64,000 bases of DNA from Dyella marensis (GCF_900112865.1 NZ_FONH01000009.1:62001-126000), one strand, 5' to 3'. Shown: positions 17,184 through 26,607, numbered from the stretch's first letter. The notes: generated from the letters alone by a model not told the origin. Numbers and translations: made by a program.

Positions 17184-18314
17184 ATGCATCGTCCCTGGCC
17201 TTACCTCCTCGCCGCCCTGCTGGCCGGCTGTTCCTTTGCGCTCGCCGCGGCCGACTATCGGGCACCGGTGTCGCACGATGACGGCTGGCCCGTCGCCGAT
17301 GCCCGCGCCGTACATCTCGACACCGCCCCCTTCGCCGCCCTCGAAGTCAGGCTGGCCGACGGCAGCTACAAGAACATCACCAGCATCCTGGTCGCGCGCG
17401 ACGGCAAGCTGGTCTACGAGCACTACTTCAACGGCGGCGACGCCGAGCATCTCAACGACGTCCGCTCCGCCAGCAAGAGCGTCACCGCGCTGCTGGCCGG
17501 CGCGGCCATCGATCGCGGCCTGATCCCCGGCGTGCAGGCCAAGGTCTACGGCTTCTTCCCCGACAAGCAGCCGGTGCAGCATGCCGACCCGCGCAAGCAG
17601 GCGATCACCCTGGAAGACCTGCTGACCATGAGCTCGCTGTGGGAATGCAACGACGAGAACGAGTTCTCTTCCGGCCACGAAGAACGCATGTACGTCAGCG
17701 AAGACTGGCTGCAGTTCGCGCTGGACCTGCCCATCAAGGGCTTCGCCCCGTGGATGAGCAAGCCCGCGGACAGCCCGCACGGCCGCGCCTTCTCCTACTG
17801 CACCGCCGGCGCCTTCGTCGCCGGCGCCGTGGTGGAACGCGCCGCGCGCATGCCGCTGGCGCGCTTCGCCGCCGAGGCGCTGGAAAAACCGCTCGGCATC
17901 GAGCACGCGCAATGGAACACCTCGCCGCTGGGCATCGGCATGGGCGGCGGCGGCACGCGCTACCGCAGCCGCGACCTGGCCAAGCTCGGCCAGCTGGCCC
18001 TGGACGAAGGCCGCTGGCATGGCAAGCAGGTGATCTCGGCAGCGTGGATCCGCGCCATGCTCGGCGTGCATGCGCAGGCGCGCGACGACGCGGACTACGG
18101 TTATCTGTGGTGGTGCTTCCGCAAGCCGGTCACCGGCATCGACGAGCCGGTGTGGGCGATGGGTGGCAACGGCGGCAACTACGTGTTCGTGGTGCCGTCG
18201 CGGCAGCTGGTCGCGGTGATCACCAGCACCGCCTACAACCAGCGCTATGCGCATCCGCAGTCGCAGGAAATCCTGCGCGAATACTTGCTGAAGGCGGCGC
18301 AGCCGGGCCGTTAA
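17184..18314 (+). CDS. serine hydrolase, beta-lactamase/penicillin-binding-protein fold (class C type)
   Basis: A 376-residue exported protein. The N-terminus MHRPWPYLLAALLAGCSFALA is a signal peptide with a possible lipobox (LLAGC). The catalytic SxxK is in RSASKSVTALLAG (about residue 95), the second motif position has YCTAG rather than the strict YxN, and a GGNGG block near the C-terminus takes the place of KTG. This is the EstB/AmpC-like esterase group (COG1680), which hydrolyses esters or amides rather than mainly beta-lactams. It ends convergently, overlapping the last four bases of the CadC-like gene. Confidence 0.82.
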   Translation: MHRPWPYLLAALLAGCSFALAAADYRAPVSHDDGWPVADARAVHLDTAPFAALEVRLADGSYKNITSILVARDGKLVYEHYFNGGDAEHLNDVRSASKSVTALLAGAAIDRGLIPGVQAKVYGFFPDKQPVQHADPRKQAITLEDLLTMSSLWECNDENEFSSGHEERMYVSEDWLQFALDLPIKGFAPWMSKPADSPHGRAFSYCTAGAFVAGAVVERAARMPLARFAAEALEKPLGIEHAQWNTSPLGIGMGGGGTRYRSRDLAKLGQLALDEGRWHGKQVISAAWIRAMLGVHAQARDDADYGYLWWCFRKPVTGIDEPVWAMGGNGGNYVFVVPSRQLVAVITSTAYNQRYAHPQSQEILREYLLKAAQPGR

Positions 18315-19888
18315 TGCACGTCGCGCAGGTCCGCCGGCCGCCAGTCGGCCGCCAGGACCTGCGCACGCTGCGCCGCGCCGCGCCGGCTGAGCGCATCGAT
18401 CGATGCAGCGTAGGCCGGCTCGTTGGCGAGACCGCGCAGCAGCGGCGAGGTCTGCAGGTAGGCGCGGTCGCTGTAGCCGGCCTGCACGGCGGTATCCACC
18501 GAGCGCAGCGCATCGGCGCGCAGGCCTCGCGCTTCCTGCAGCAGGGCCAGTTCGAGATAGTCGCCGGGATAACCGGCGCCACCGAGGAACTGCCGCTGCA
18601 ACTGCGCGATGCGTTCGTCGAGCCAGGCCGGCGTGGGCGCCGCCGTGCCGTATAGCGTGGCCAGCGTGGTCGGCGCGCTCATCTGCGGACGCAGCTGGCG
18701 CGCCTGTTCGAAGGCGTGGCGCGCCGCATCGCGGTCGCCGCGCAGCAAGGCCAGTTCGCCGCCGAGCACGTAGAGGTCCACGTGCGGCGTATTGCGCGCC
18801 AGCGCCTGGTCCAGCGCGTCCTGCGCTTCCTTGAAGCGTCCCTGCAGGAACAGGTGGCGCGGCCAGGCGATGTTGGAGAACACGTTGTCCGGATACAGCT
18901 GGAAGCTCTCGCGATAACGCCGCTCCGCCGCATCGGTGAAACCCAGCAGTTCCAGCTCGCGGGCGATCTGCACGGCGCGGAAACGCACACGCGCCGGATC
19001 GCCATGCATGTCCAGGTTGGCATGCAGTGCATCGGCGAGACGGCCTTGCTCCTGGTAGAGATAGGCCGCCGAAGCGCGCGCTGCATCGTCGTTGGGATCG
19101 AGCGCCAGCGCTTTCTCGTAGGCGCGTAGTGCAGCGGCCAGCTCGCCCGCGCAATCGTGCGCATAGGCCAGCGCGACCCAGGCGCCGCTGTTGCCGGGTG
19201 CGGTCTTCAGCACGGTTTCCGCTTCGCGCTGCGCCCGTTGCGTCCAGTCGTAGGGGAAGTTGTAGAGGCAGACGCGGGCGCTGTAGGCGCGGCTCAGGCC
19301 CAGGTGCGCGGCCGTGCTCGCCGGATCGCCGGCCAGCACCTGCTGATAGAGGTTGATCGCGCGCTCGTTGTTGTCCTTCTGCCCGATGCCCGCGTAGTAG
19401 GCGGCACGATTCAGCAGCGTCTGCGCGGGATCGACGCCACCGGGGCCGCCGGTCGAGCGATGCCACCACCAGCCGCCCGCCGCCGCCAGCGCGAGCACGC
19501 CCAGCCCGGCGATCCACGCGACCGGCGAACGCCGCGTCGCGAGCGGCTCTTCTACGATCAACGCCTCCGTGCTCAACGGCGGCTCGCACAGCTGATAACC
19601 CCGCCCGCGCACCGAGCGGACATAGCGCGGATGGCGCCCATCGTCGCCCAATGCCTGGCGCAGCAGCTTCACGCGCTGGGTGACGGTCTCTTCGTTCACC
19701 ACCGCCGGCGCCCAGACCTCGGCCATCAGCGTGTCGAAGTCGACCACCGCATCGCCATGGCGCAGCAGGCAGGCCAGCAGCTGGAAGTTCAGGCCCTGCA
19801 CGTCCAGAGCATTGCCATCGCGCGTCACGCGCTGGCGCGCTGTGTCGATGTGCAGGTCGAGCAGGCGGTAGTGGGGCGACGGATCCAT
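18311..19888 (-). CDS. CadC-type transmembrane winged-helix regulator with TPR domain
   Basis: A 525-residue protein: an OmpR/PhoB-type winged helix at residues 5-105 (ETVTQRVKLLRQALGDDG, YVRSVRGRGYQL), one membrane span at about 123-143 (VAWIAGLGVLALAAAGGWWW) and a large periplasmic part made of tetratricopeptide-like helices (LYQQVLAGDPASTAAHLGLSRA, AYEKALALDPNDDAARASAA). This layout belongs to the ToxR/CadC group of one-component sensors that bind DNA while anchored in the membrane. Xanthomonadales carry many such genes. Targets are unknown; the converging hydrolase gene is a candidate. No signal-sensing ligand can be guessed. Confidence 0.85.
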   Translation of the reverse strand: MDPSPHYRLLDLHIDTARQRVTRDGNALDVQGLNFQLLACLLRHGDAVVDFDTLMAEVWAPAVVNEETVTQRVKLLRQALGDDGRHPRYVRSVRGRGYQLCEPPLSTEALIVEEPLATRRSPVAWIAGLGVLALAAAGGWWWHRSTGGPGGVDPAQTLLNRAAYYAGIGQKDNNERAINLYQQVLAGDPASTAAHLGLSRAYSARVCLYNFPYDWTQRAQREAETVLKTAPGNSGAWVALAYAHDCAGELAAALRAYEKALALDPNDDAARASAAYLYQEQGRLADALHANLDMHGDPARVRFRAVQIARELELLGFTDAAERRYRESFQLYPDNVFSNIAWPRHLFLQGRFKEAQDALDQALARNTPHVDLYVLGGELALLRGDRDAARHAFEQARQLRPQMSAPTTLATLYGTAAPTPAWLDERIAQLQRQFLGGAGYPGDYLELALLQEARGLRADALRSVDTAVQAGYSDRAYLQTSPLLRGLANEPAYAASIDALSRRGAAQRAQVLAADWRPADLRDVH

Positions 19889-19919
19889 GCGCGCCGAACT
19901 ATGTCACGGAACGTAGGAG

Positions 19920-20015
19920 CGTAGGTTGGGGTGGGCCGCCAGGCGAACCCCAACGCCACGATGCGCTTGGAGCTTGCGACGTTGGGGTTCGCCTGGCGGC
20001 TCACCCCAACCTACG
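19920..20015. repeat. REP-like facing repeat pair
   Basis: CGTAGGTTGGGGTGGGCCGCCAGGCGAACCCCAACG faces its reverse complement across a short unique spacer. The whole 96-bp unit can form a long hairpin. It lies between the starts/ends of two minus-strand genes. Confidence 0.85.
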
Positions 20016-20025
20016 CCGTGCCTGC

Positions 20026-20823
20026 TCAGGCGCCGCTCGGCATCAGCAGCAACAGGGCGATGCCCAGCGCGATGCGGTAGATCGCGAACGGCGTGAAGCG
20101 ATGCGTGCGGATATAGCCCAGCAGCCACTTTACGGCGATGAAGGCGACGATGGCCGAGACTACGAAGCCCACGATCAGCGCCGTCCAGTCCTCGTGCGCC
20201 ACGCCGTCGCTCTTCACCACCTTCAGCAATTCATAGCCGGTGGCGGCATACATGGTGGGAATGCCGACCAGGAAGGCGAATTCGGTGGCCGCCGCGCGGT
20301 TGCTGGTGCCGGCCAGCATGGCGGCGAAGATGGTCGCGCCGGAGCGCGAGGTGCCGGGAAACACACCGGCCACGATCTGCGCGATGCCGACCAGGATCGC
20401 CACCGTCCAGGTCACCTCGGTGCGGTCGACCTGGCGCGCCGCCATCTGCTCGGCGCCGATCATCCACAGGCCGCCGATCACCAGCGCCCAGGCGATCGGC
20501 GTCACCGCCTCGGGCAGCTTGAAGCCCATGTGGGTGACGATGAAACCCAGCACAGCGGTGATCATGAACGCCACGAACAGCTTCAGCACATAGTCGCGGT
20601 TGGCCGGATCGCGCCACTGCGTGAGCAGGCCCCAGATGCGCTTCCAGTAGATCAGCGTGACCGCGAGGATGGCGCCGGCCTGGATGCCCACGTTGAACAG
20701 GTCCGAGCGCTCGCCCAGGCCCAGCTTCTCGGCGATCAGCAGATGGCCGGTGCTGGAGATGGGCAGGAACTCGGTGATGCCTTCGATGATGCCGAGCAGG
20801 ATGACTTTGATCAGATCGGTCAC
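20026..20823 (-). CDS. uppP: undecaprenyl-diphosphate phosphatase
   Basis: A 265-residue polytopic membrane enzyme of the BacA/UppP family, which dephosphorylates undecaprenyl diphosphate to recycle the lipid carrier of peptidoglycan. The two signature motifs are intact: EGITEFLPISSTGH near the N-terminus and PGTSRSGAT in the middle. About eight spans are visible. I chose the GTG at 20823 (MTDLIKVILLG) because GGAG sits 8 bases upstream and the length fits the family; a longer TTG start is unlikely. BacA proteins confer bacitracin tolerance when abundant. No operon partner is apparent. Confidence 0.95.
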   Translation of the reverse strand: MTDLIKVILLGIIEGITEFLPISSTGHLLIAEKLGLGERSDLFNVGIQAGAILAVTLIYWKRIWGLLTQWRDPANRDYVLKLFVAFMITAVLGFIVTHMGFKLPEAVTPIAWALVIGGLWMIGAEQMAARQVDRTEVTWTVAILVGIAQIVAGVFPGTSRSGATIFAAMLAGTSNRAAATEFAFLVGIPTMYAATGYELLKVVKSDGVAHEDWTALIVGFVVSAIVAFIAVKWLLGYIRTHRFTPFAIYRIALGIALLLLMPSGA

Positions 20824-20895
20824 GTGCGGGACTCCGGGCCACTGCAAAGCGCCATAGCTTAAGCGCTAGCCCCTTCCTTGGGGCACGGCCACGCC

Positions 20896-22191
20896 TTATT
20901 TGCTGACTGCCGGTTCATGCGGAGCTTCTTGCGATGACGCGGACCAGGCGCGCATGTCGGGCAACGCGGGATCGATGCGCGTGGCATCCAGGCGTCCGCG
21001 CAACCACGACGACAGCTTGTCCAGCGGACAATGGTCGGTAACGGGGCAAGGCGTGAGCCTCAAGGTCTTGCGCGTCAGCGCGGTGGGCCGGGCGACATCG
21101 GCGCGGCGCAGGGCATCGAGCGTGGGCATCGCGGTGGAGACCGTGACGCTGTAGGTGTCATGCGTCTGCCACAGATCGAACACCAGCGCGCCACCGGGCG
21201 GGTAGTCGTCGGGATGCGCGGCGTCATGCCAGTCGACATCCAGCAGGCCGGCCAGTTGCGCGAGATTGGTGTCGTGGCCGACCACCAGCACGGCGCGCGC
21301 GGATGCCGGTGCGAGCGCCGCGGCATCGGGCTTCTCGCCGTCAGCCTGCTGTAACGTGGCGAGCACGTGTGCAAGCAGGTTGGAACCGCCGCGTGCCGCG
21401 GCCGGCATGGCCTTCTTGCTCAGCGCGAACTGCAGGTTGTGCAGGGTGACGAGGCGGCCGATGGTCGCTTCGTCGCCCTGACCCCAAGCCACCTGCGCCG
21501 AAGGGAAACCCTGCGCGTATTCGAGCATCAGGTTCTCGCTCAGGCTGCCGGCGGTCTTCAGTGCCTTGGCGCGTGCGGCGTCATCCGCCGCGTCGAGCAG
21601 GGTCTTGCGGCCATCGGCATGCGCTTTCGCCAGGCAGGCCTGGCCTTCGCAACCGAGCAGCACGCGCTGCAGCTGCGCCAGCACGGCCGGCGGCCATGTG
21701 ACGGGCAATGCGGGCTTGTCGTCCTCGTCCTTGTCGTCATCCTTGCCACCGAAGTGGAACAGCGGATTGTTCTGGTCGGTGGGCAGCGCCAGATACGTGC
21801 CGTCACATGCCGGCGCCAGGCCCTGCACCAGCGCCGCGCCGCTGGCGTGATTGCGCGGCGTGCTGTCGGCGATCACCACCAGCTGGTCCATGCGATCGCA
21901 GGCGCCGGACCACAGGCCGTCGGCGGCGAGCGTGCGGCGATAGTTCGCTCCGAGCGCGCGCATGCCTTCGATGCCATGCGGTGTGAGCTGCCCCGGCGCC
22001 ACCGGCCAGGTCTCCCACGGCCGGCTGGCATACGGCGCCAGCGCGTCCGGCGCCTTGGTCGGCGCACGCACGCCGTGCCGCAGCACCACCACGCGCAGGC
22101 GCAGCGTCGCATCGTCCGCCTGCGCCAGCACCGGCGCGAGCAGCGCCGCGCCAAGCAGCGCGGCGCGGGCGAAGCGGCCCGGCGGCCTCAC
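20896..22191 (-). CDS. periplasmic histidine acid phosphatase (phytase/AppA-like)
   Basis: A 431-residue exported phosphatase of histidine-phosphatase clade 2. After a signal peptide (to about residue 25, AQA|DD) comes RHGVRAPTK with the nucleophilic His at about 39. The distal proton-donor motif HDTN (in VVGHDTNLAQLAG) is the form found in AppA phytases and glucose-1-phosphatases. An acidic KDDDKDEDDK insert is unusual. The start is a GTG that overlaps the TonB-receptor stop (GTGA), so the two are translationally coupled. Together they suggest cleavage of a phosphorylated ligand (phytate or a sugar phosphate) linked to uptake, which is an inference. Confidence 0.85.
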   Translation of the reverse strand: MRPPGRFARAALLGAALLAPVLAQADDATLRLRVVVLRHGVRAPTKAPDALAPYASRPWETWPVAPGQLTPHGIEGMRALGANYRRTLAADGLWSGACDRMDQLVVIADSTPRNHASGAALVQGLAPACDGTYLALPTDQNNPLFHFGGKDDDKDEDDKPALPVTWPPAVLAQLQRVLLGCEGQACLAKAHADGRKTLLDAADDAARAKALKTAGSLSENLMLEYAQGFPSAQVAWGQGDEATIGRLVTLHNLQFALSKKAMPAAARGGSNLLAHVLATLQQADGEKPDAAALAPASARAVLVVGHDTNLAQLAGLLDVDWHDAAHPDDYPPGGALVFDLWQTHDTYSVTVSTAMPTLDALRRADVARPTALTRKTLRLTPCPVTDHCPLDKLSSWLRGRLDATRIDPALPDMRAWSASSQEAPHEPAVSK

Positions 22192-24680
22192 AGCTTCACC
22201 GACAGATCGAGGAACACGCCACGACCCGGCAGCCCGAAATACAGCGGCGTGCCGCTCACCGACTGCGTGCCTGCATAGCCGGTCAGCTTGTGCACGTTGA
22301 ACAGGTTGTTGACGTCCACGCTCACCGAATACCCCTTCGCGCCCCAGGGACCATGCTCGCCGCGGAAGCCGAACGCCGCATCCCACGAGGTGTAGCCGGC
22401 GATGCGCGCGCCGTTGGCGAACACGTCGTTGCCGCTGGCGTCGGTGGCATTGTCCAGGCCGTACTGGTGACCCACGAACTTGCCCATCAGCGAGCCGAAC
22501 CAGCCCTGCTGGCTGCTGTAGAGCAGGCCCAGCGCACCGGTCACCTTCGGCGTCGCCGCCACCTGCACGTTGCTGCCCTTGTAGGTCGCCTTGTTGTAGC
22601 TGGCATTGCCGTACAGGCTCAGGCTGGGCGTCAGCGCATAGGTCCCTTCCACCTCGGCGCCCTTGTACACCGCGCCGCCGCCGTTGACGTAAGCGCTTTC
22701 GTTGCCGTTGGCGGTCTTCACCTCGGTTTCGGTGATGAAGTTCTTGAAGTCGATGTAGTACAGGCTGGCGCCGAAGGTCAGTGCGCGCGTCGCGTAGGCG
22801 GTGCCGATCTGGTAGTTGGTGGTGAGCTCCGGATCCAGCCCGCGCGTGCCATTGAGTTCGATCACATCGATCGGCGGCGCCAGGAAGCCGCGTGCCACCT
22901 GCGCATACGCGCTCCACTCGTCGCTGAGGCGGTCGTGCAGGCTCAGCGAGGGCAGGGTGGCGCTGTAGGTGGCTTCCGCATGCGAAGGCACCGGCGGCGA
23001 GATCTTGTTGAGCGCCGCGTCGAGGCTGCGGGTGACCGAGGAGTAGCGCAGGCCCGGGCTCAGCGTGAGCTGGTCGGTGATGCTCCAGTCGTATTGCACA
23101 TACGGCTGCGCGGTGTCGGTGCGGTCCTTGAGCTGGTAGTTGTAGACCGGGCCGTACTTGGTGCCGCTGCGCTGGCCGGTGGTCATGTCCAGCGGCAGCT
23201 GGTAGCGCTCGTCGAGGTTGCGCTCCAGCCACACGCCGGTCTGCAGCGTCCCCGGGCCGAGCGAACGCGCCAGGCGCAGCACGTCGCCGAAGGCGCGGAA
23301 GCCGTTGTCGGCCTGCTTGCCCGGCACGTCGGTGGCGGACTTGCCCACCTTCTTGCCCTTGGCGTCGTAGAAGGTCACGCCGTTGTCGGCGGGGTTGTTG
23401 TCGGTAGCGTCGCTGGCCTTGAGCGACCAGTGGTCGAAGCTGTTGTAGTAGACCTTGTTGTCCACGTCCCAGTCGCCCAGTCGCGTGACCAGGCCGACGT
23501 AGGTGAAGCTGGAGTAGTACGCGGCCCTGTTGTAGCCCTGGTACGACTGCAGCCGCGGATCGTCGCGCAGGCCGTAGCGCCAGCCGTACTGTGCGATCTC
23601 GTCCAGCGTCGCGCCCTGCACCGTGTTCTGGTGTTCCTGGTTGTAGCTGGTGACGAAGGTCAGCGTGGTGGCCGGTCCGAGGTCGCTCACCGTCTTGATG
23701 AAGGCGTGCTCGCGGCGGTCGTCGGTGCCCTTGAGGTAGGTGTCGCTGGCTTCCTTGGAGATGTCGGCGAACAGCTTGGTGTGCGCGCCGAGCTGTTCGT
23801 CCGCGGCGACGCCGCCGGCACGCGTGTTCCAGCTGCCCACGGTGAGATAGGGCGTGATGCCCGGCACGTCGCTGGGATCGCGCGAACGCAGGCCCACGGT
23901 GCCGCCGAAGGTGGCGTTGCCGATAGTCGATCCGCCGCCCGGACCACGGTCGATCTCGGCCTGGCCCAGCACGTGGTTGTTGAAATAGGCCGAGGTGGTG
24001 TGGTGCAGGTCGCTGGCGTCGCCGAACGGAATGCCGTCGAAGGTGATGTTGAACTGCCCGTCCTGGAAGCCGCGGATGCTGATGCCTTCGTTCTTGCCCA
24101 GGCCCGGACCTTCCGGCGAGGTGACGGTGACGCTGGGCGCGTACTTGATGATGTCGTCGAAGTTGGAATTAAAGCGCAGGCCGTCGCGGATGAAGCGCTC
24201 GTCGATCACCGAGGTCGGCTGCACCGCGTCCAGCGGCGCGGCGCTCGGCGCCAGCGTGTCCACCGCGTTGGCGTGCACGCTGATCGGCGCCAGTTCGCGC
24301 GTGGCGTTATCGGTGTCCACCGGCGGCAGGCCGCGCGACGCCGTCGCGTCCGCGGCCGGGGCGTTTCCCGTGCGCGCCGCCGGCACGATGGTCACCGTCG
24401 TGGGCGTGACGAAGCGGTAGTCCAGGCCGGTGCCGGCCAGCAGCTGGCCCAGCTGCGCGCGCGGTTCGCCGGCGGCGGCGCCGCGGCTTTTCACGCTTTC
24501 GGCCACCTCGGCCGAATACACCAGCTGCAGGCCGCTGCGGCTGGCCAGCAGGTCCAGCGCCTGCGCCAGCGGCATCGGTGCGATGGCCGGTGCGGGTGCG
24601 ACATGATCCTGCGCATGCAGGGACAGGGACAGCGTGCCGCCGAGCAGCAGCGCGATGTGGAGGGCGAGCGTCTTGCGCAT
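22188..24680 (-). CDS. TonB-dependent receptor with N-terminal STN signalling domain
   Basis: An 830-residue outer-membrane receptor. It has a signal peptide (to HAQ), a secretin/TonB short N-terminal (STN) domain at about 30-85 (PLAQALDLLASRSGLQLVYSAEV), a plug with ISIRGFQDGQFNITFDGIPFGDASD, and a 22-strand barrel ending in FLDLSVKL with a C-terminal hydrophobic residue. STN domains bind FecR-type anti-sigma factors, and genes for FecR and an ECF sigma lie directly upstream, so this is a transducing receptor. The coupled acid phosphatase downstream suggests a phosphorylated substrate rather than a classical siderophore; this is not proven. Confidence 0.9.
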   Translation of the reverse strand: MRKTLALHIALLLGGTLSLSLHAQDHVAPAPAIAPMPLAQALDLLASRSGLQLVYSAEVAESVKSRGAAAGEPRAQLGQLLAGTGLDYRFVTPTTVTIVPAARTGNAPAADATASRGLPPVDTDNATRELAPISVHANAVDTLAPSAAPLDAVQPTSVIDERFIRDGLRFNSNFDDIIKYAPSVTVTSPEGPGLGKNEGISIRGFQDGQFNITFDGIPFGDASDLHHTTSAYFNNHVLGQAEIDRGPGGGSTIGNATFGGTVGLRSRDPSDVPGITPYLTVGSWNTRAGGVAADEQLGAHTKLFADISKEASDTYLKGTDDRREHAFIKTVSDLGPATTLTFVTSYNQEHQNTVQGATLDEIAQYGWRYGLRDDPRLQSYQGYNRAAYYSSFTYVGLVTRLGDWDVDNKVYYNSFDHWSLKASDATDNNPADNGVTFYDAKGKKVGKSATDVPGKQADNGFRAFGDVLRLARSLGPGTLQTGVWLERNLDERYQLPLDMTTGQRSGTKYGPVYNYQLKDRTDTAQPYVQYDWSITDQLTLSPGLRYSSVTRSLDAALNKISPPVPSHAEATYSATLPSLSLHDRLSDEWSAYAQVARGFLAPPIDVIELNGTRGLDPELTTNYQIGTAYATRALTFGASLYYIDFKNFITETEVKTANGNESAYVNGGGAVYKGAEVEGTYALTPSLSLYGNASYNKATYKGSNVQVAATPKVTGALGLLYSSQQGWFGSLMGKFVGHQYGLDNATDASGNDVFANGARIAGYTSWDAAFGFRGEHGPWGAKGYSVSVDVNNLFNVHKLTGYAGTQSVSGTPLYFGLPGRGVFLDLSVKL

Positions 24681-24801
24681 GGAACGGACCTTGGGCGAGA
24701 GGGGAGATCGAAGGCGGCGATGCACACACGCATCGCCGCCGCATGACCTCTACGAGTGCCCGGAGCGCCAGTCGGGTACCGCCGATTCGATGAATTTTTT
24801 C

Positions 24802-25845
24802 TTACAGCCTGCGCGTCACCCGGATGTCATCCGCGCCGCGCTGCACGCGCACGCCGGGCAAGGTGCCCAGGTAGGCGACGAAAGCCTCCGGATCGCGCGC
24901 ATGGAAGCGGCCGCTGATGCGCGTGGCGGCCAGCGCCGGGTCGTCGATGCGCAGCGGCTTGCCGCCATAGGCGTCGAAGCGGCGCGCCACCTCGGCCACC
25001 GTGCTGTGCTCGAAATGGATATCGGCCGGCAGCCAGGCGGTGCGCCGGGCGAGGTCGGCCTGGCGTTCCAGCGCGGCCAGCCGGCCATTGGCGACTTCGG
25101 CGTACTGGCCGGCGTGCAGGTCCGCCAGCGTGTCGGCACGCGCGCCCGACGGTTCGCCCGGCCACACGCGCACTTCGCCGCTGATCACCGCGACGCTGGC
25201 ACCGTTCGCGTTGCGATGAGCGTCGAACACGGTGCCGACGTCTTCCAGCACCTGCTCGCCAACGCCAACGCGCAGCGGGCGCGCGGGGTCCTTGCCCACG
25301 TCGAACAAGGCACCGCCGCGCAGCAGTTCGAAGCGGCGCTGCGTGCCGTCGTAGCGCACGGCCATCGCGCTGCCGCGATCGAGCTGCACCAGCGTGCCGT
25401 CGTCGAAGCCGAGCTGGCGCACTTCGCCGGCGGAGGCGTAGACGTCCATCGGCGCGACCGTACCGCGCACATAAGCGGCGCCGCCGATCAGCGCCACCGC
25501 GACGGCAGCGACCGCCTGCTGCCACCACGACGTGCCGCGTCGGCGCGTCGGTACCGCGGATGGAGTGCGCGGCATCAGCGGGCGCAGCGGCACCACCGCG
25601 CGTTCAGTGGCGGCCAGCGCGGCCAGCGCGTCGGTATCCAGCGCATCGAGCGCCGCGGCCGCGCCCAGATTGCCGTGCAGGCGGGCCATGCCGAGGTATT
25701 CGGAAACATGCAGCGGCGACAGCCGCAGCCAGGCGAGGAAGCGTGCATGCTGCGCCTCGTCCAGCCCTTCGCGCTGGTCGAGATACCACTCGGCCGCCTG
25801 CTCGGCGATGCGGCGCAGCAGGCGCGGGTCGACGGCGTCAGTCAT
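24802..25845 (-). CDS. FecR-family anti-sigma/sigma regulator
   Basis: A 347-residue inner-membrane signal protein. The N-terminal DUF4880 region (EQAAEWYLDQREGLDEAQHARFLAWL) binds the sigma factor, a single span lies at about 110-127 (AVAAVAVALIGGAAYV), and the periplasmic FecR domain follows (LDRGSAMAVRYDGTQRRFELLRGGALFDV). A C-terminal STN-like segment (VAEVARRFDAYGGKPLRID) is typical. Its start overlaps the sigma gene by 8 bp. It passes the receptor's ligand signal to the sigma factor. Confidence 0.92.
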   Translation of the reverse strand: MTDAVDPRLLRRIAEQAAEWYLDQREGLDEAQHARFLAWLRLSPLHVSEYLGMARLHGNLGAAAALDALDTDALAALAATERAVVPLRPLMPRTPSAVPTRRRGTSWWQQAVAAVAVALIGGAAYVRGTVAPMDVYASAGEVRQLGFDDGTLVQLDRGSAMAVRYDGTQRRFELLRGGALFDVGKDPARPLRVGVGEQVLEDVGTVFDAHRNANGASVAVISGEVRVWPGEPSGARADTLADLHAGQYAEVANGRLAALERQADLARRTAWLPADIHFEHSTVAEVARRFDAYGGKPLRIDDPALAATRISGRFHARDPEAFVAYLGTLPGVRVQRGADDIRVTRRL

Positions 25846-26353
25846 AGCGCGCCATCCCGGTGCGGCACGCGGCCAGCGCCTTGACGATGTATTTCTTGAC
25901 CATGTTGGAAGAGACGCCCAGGCGTTCGCCGATCTCGCGGTAGCCCAGCTCGTCGCGGTAATGCATGACCAGCACCGCGCGGCAGCGCGGGGTGAGGCGC
26001 GCGATCAGCTCGCCCAGCCGGCGGCGGCGCAGTTCGCGGTCCACATCGGCGGCCGCCTCGCAGGGCGTCGCCAGCCGTTCCAACACGTCTTCCAGCGCAT
26101 CGCCGTTGACGGGCGCGCGCTGGCGCAGCGTCGCGTGCTCGCGCAGCAGGTTGGAGGCGATGGTGAACAGGTACGCCTCGGGATTGCGGATGTCTTCGGC
26201 GCCATGCCGGTCCGCGCGCAGCAGGCGCAGATAGACCTCCTGCACCAGGTCCTGCGCATCCCAGGCGTGCGCGGTACGCCGGAGGAAATAGCGATTGAGG
26301 GTGTCGCGCTGTTCCTCGAACAGGCGCGACAGCCCGGCGGCGGGGTCGGTCAC
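25838..26353 (-). CDS. FecI-like ECF sigma-70 factor
   Basis: A 171-residue ECF sigma factor. Region 2 has AWDAQDLVQEVYLRLLRA and NPEAYLFTIASNLLRE; region 4 has LTPRCRAVLVMHYRDELGYREIGERLGVSSNMVKKYI. The GTG start at 26353 is chosen because the upstream in-frame ATG lies inside a REP-like repeat and would add 33 residues derived from that repeat. The gene overlaps fecR by 8 bp. It should direct RNA polymerase to the TonB-receptor/phosphatase promoter when the receptor is occupied. It is the only sigma gene in the window. Confidence 0.9.
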   Translation of the reverse strand: MTDPAAGLSRLFEEQRDTLNRYFLRRTAHAWDAQDLVQEVYLRLLRADRHGAEDIRNPEAYLFTIASNLLREHATLRQRAPVNGDALEDVLERLATPCEAAADVDRELRRRRLGELIARLTPRCRAVLVMHYRDELGYREIGERLGVSSNMVKKYIVKALAACRTGMARYD

Positions 26354-26419
26354 GGATGCTCGCGGCGCGGTGGGATAGGCGCGGGACGCTAGTGCGTAGC
26401 AGTGACGACTGTGTGACGA

Positions 26420-26503
26420 CGTAGGTTGGGGTGAGCCAAAGGCGAACCCCAACGTGGCGGTGCGGGGATGTTGGGGTTCGCCTTCGGCTCACCCCAACCT
26501 ACG
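26420..26503. repeat. REP-like facing repeat pair
   Basis: CGTAGGTTGGGGTGAGCC and its reverse complement face each other around GCGAACCCCAACG/CGTTGGGGTTCGC-type cores, 84 bp in all, between divergent ECF sigma and glnA. Confidence 0.85.
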
Positions 26504-26568
26504 CCGGTGCCTTGGACTCAGGCTAGGATGGTGGGTGTCGTGGGCGAGGGAGGTGCATTCGGCCTTCC

Positions 26569-26607
26569 TGGTGCAATCCCGTTGTGGGATTAGCACCAAT
26601 TCGGTGC
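26569..26607 (+). promoter_or_regulatory. NtrC binding region upstream of glnA
   Basis: GCACC-AATTC-GGTGC at 26593-26607 equals the enteric NtrC core GCACC-N5-GGTGC. A further half-site TGGTGCA begins at 26569 and pairs with GCACCA at 26593-26598 as a longer palindrome (TGGTGCAATCCC-N5-GGGATT-A-GCACCA). The centre is about 100 bp before the predicted sigma-54 start, as expected for an enhancer. Confidence 0.8.

Noticed and set aside
20869..20884. Hairpin GCCCC-TTCCTT-GGGGC after the acid phosphatase as a terminator
   Set aside because: Stem is only 5 bp and no T-tract follows on the minus strand.
26354..26452. Upstream ATG start for the ECF sigma gene
   Set aside because: The extra 33 residues would be translated from the REP-like repeat (GFAFGSPQPTSS); the GTG at 26353 gives the normal family length.
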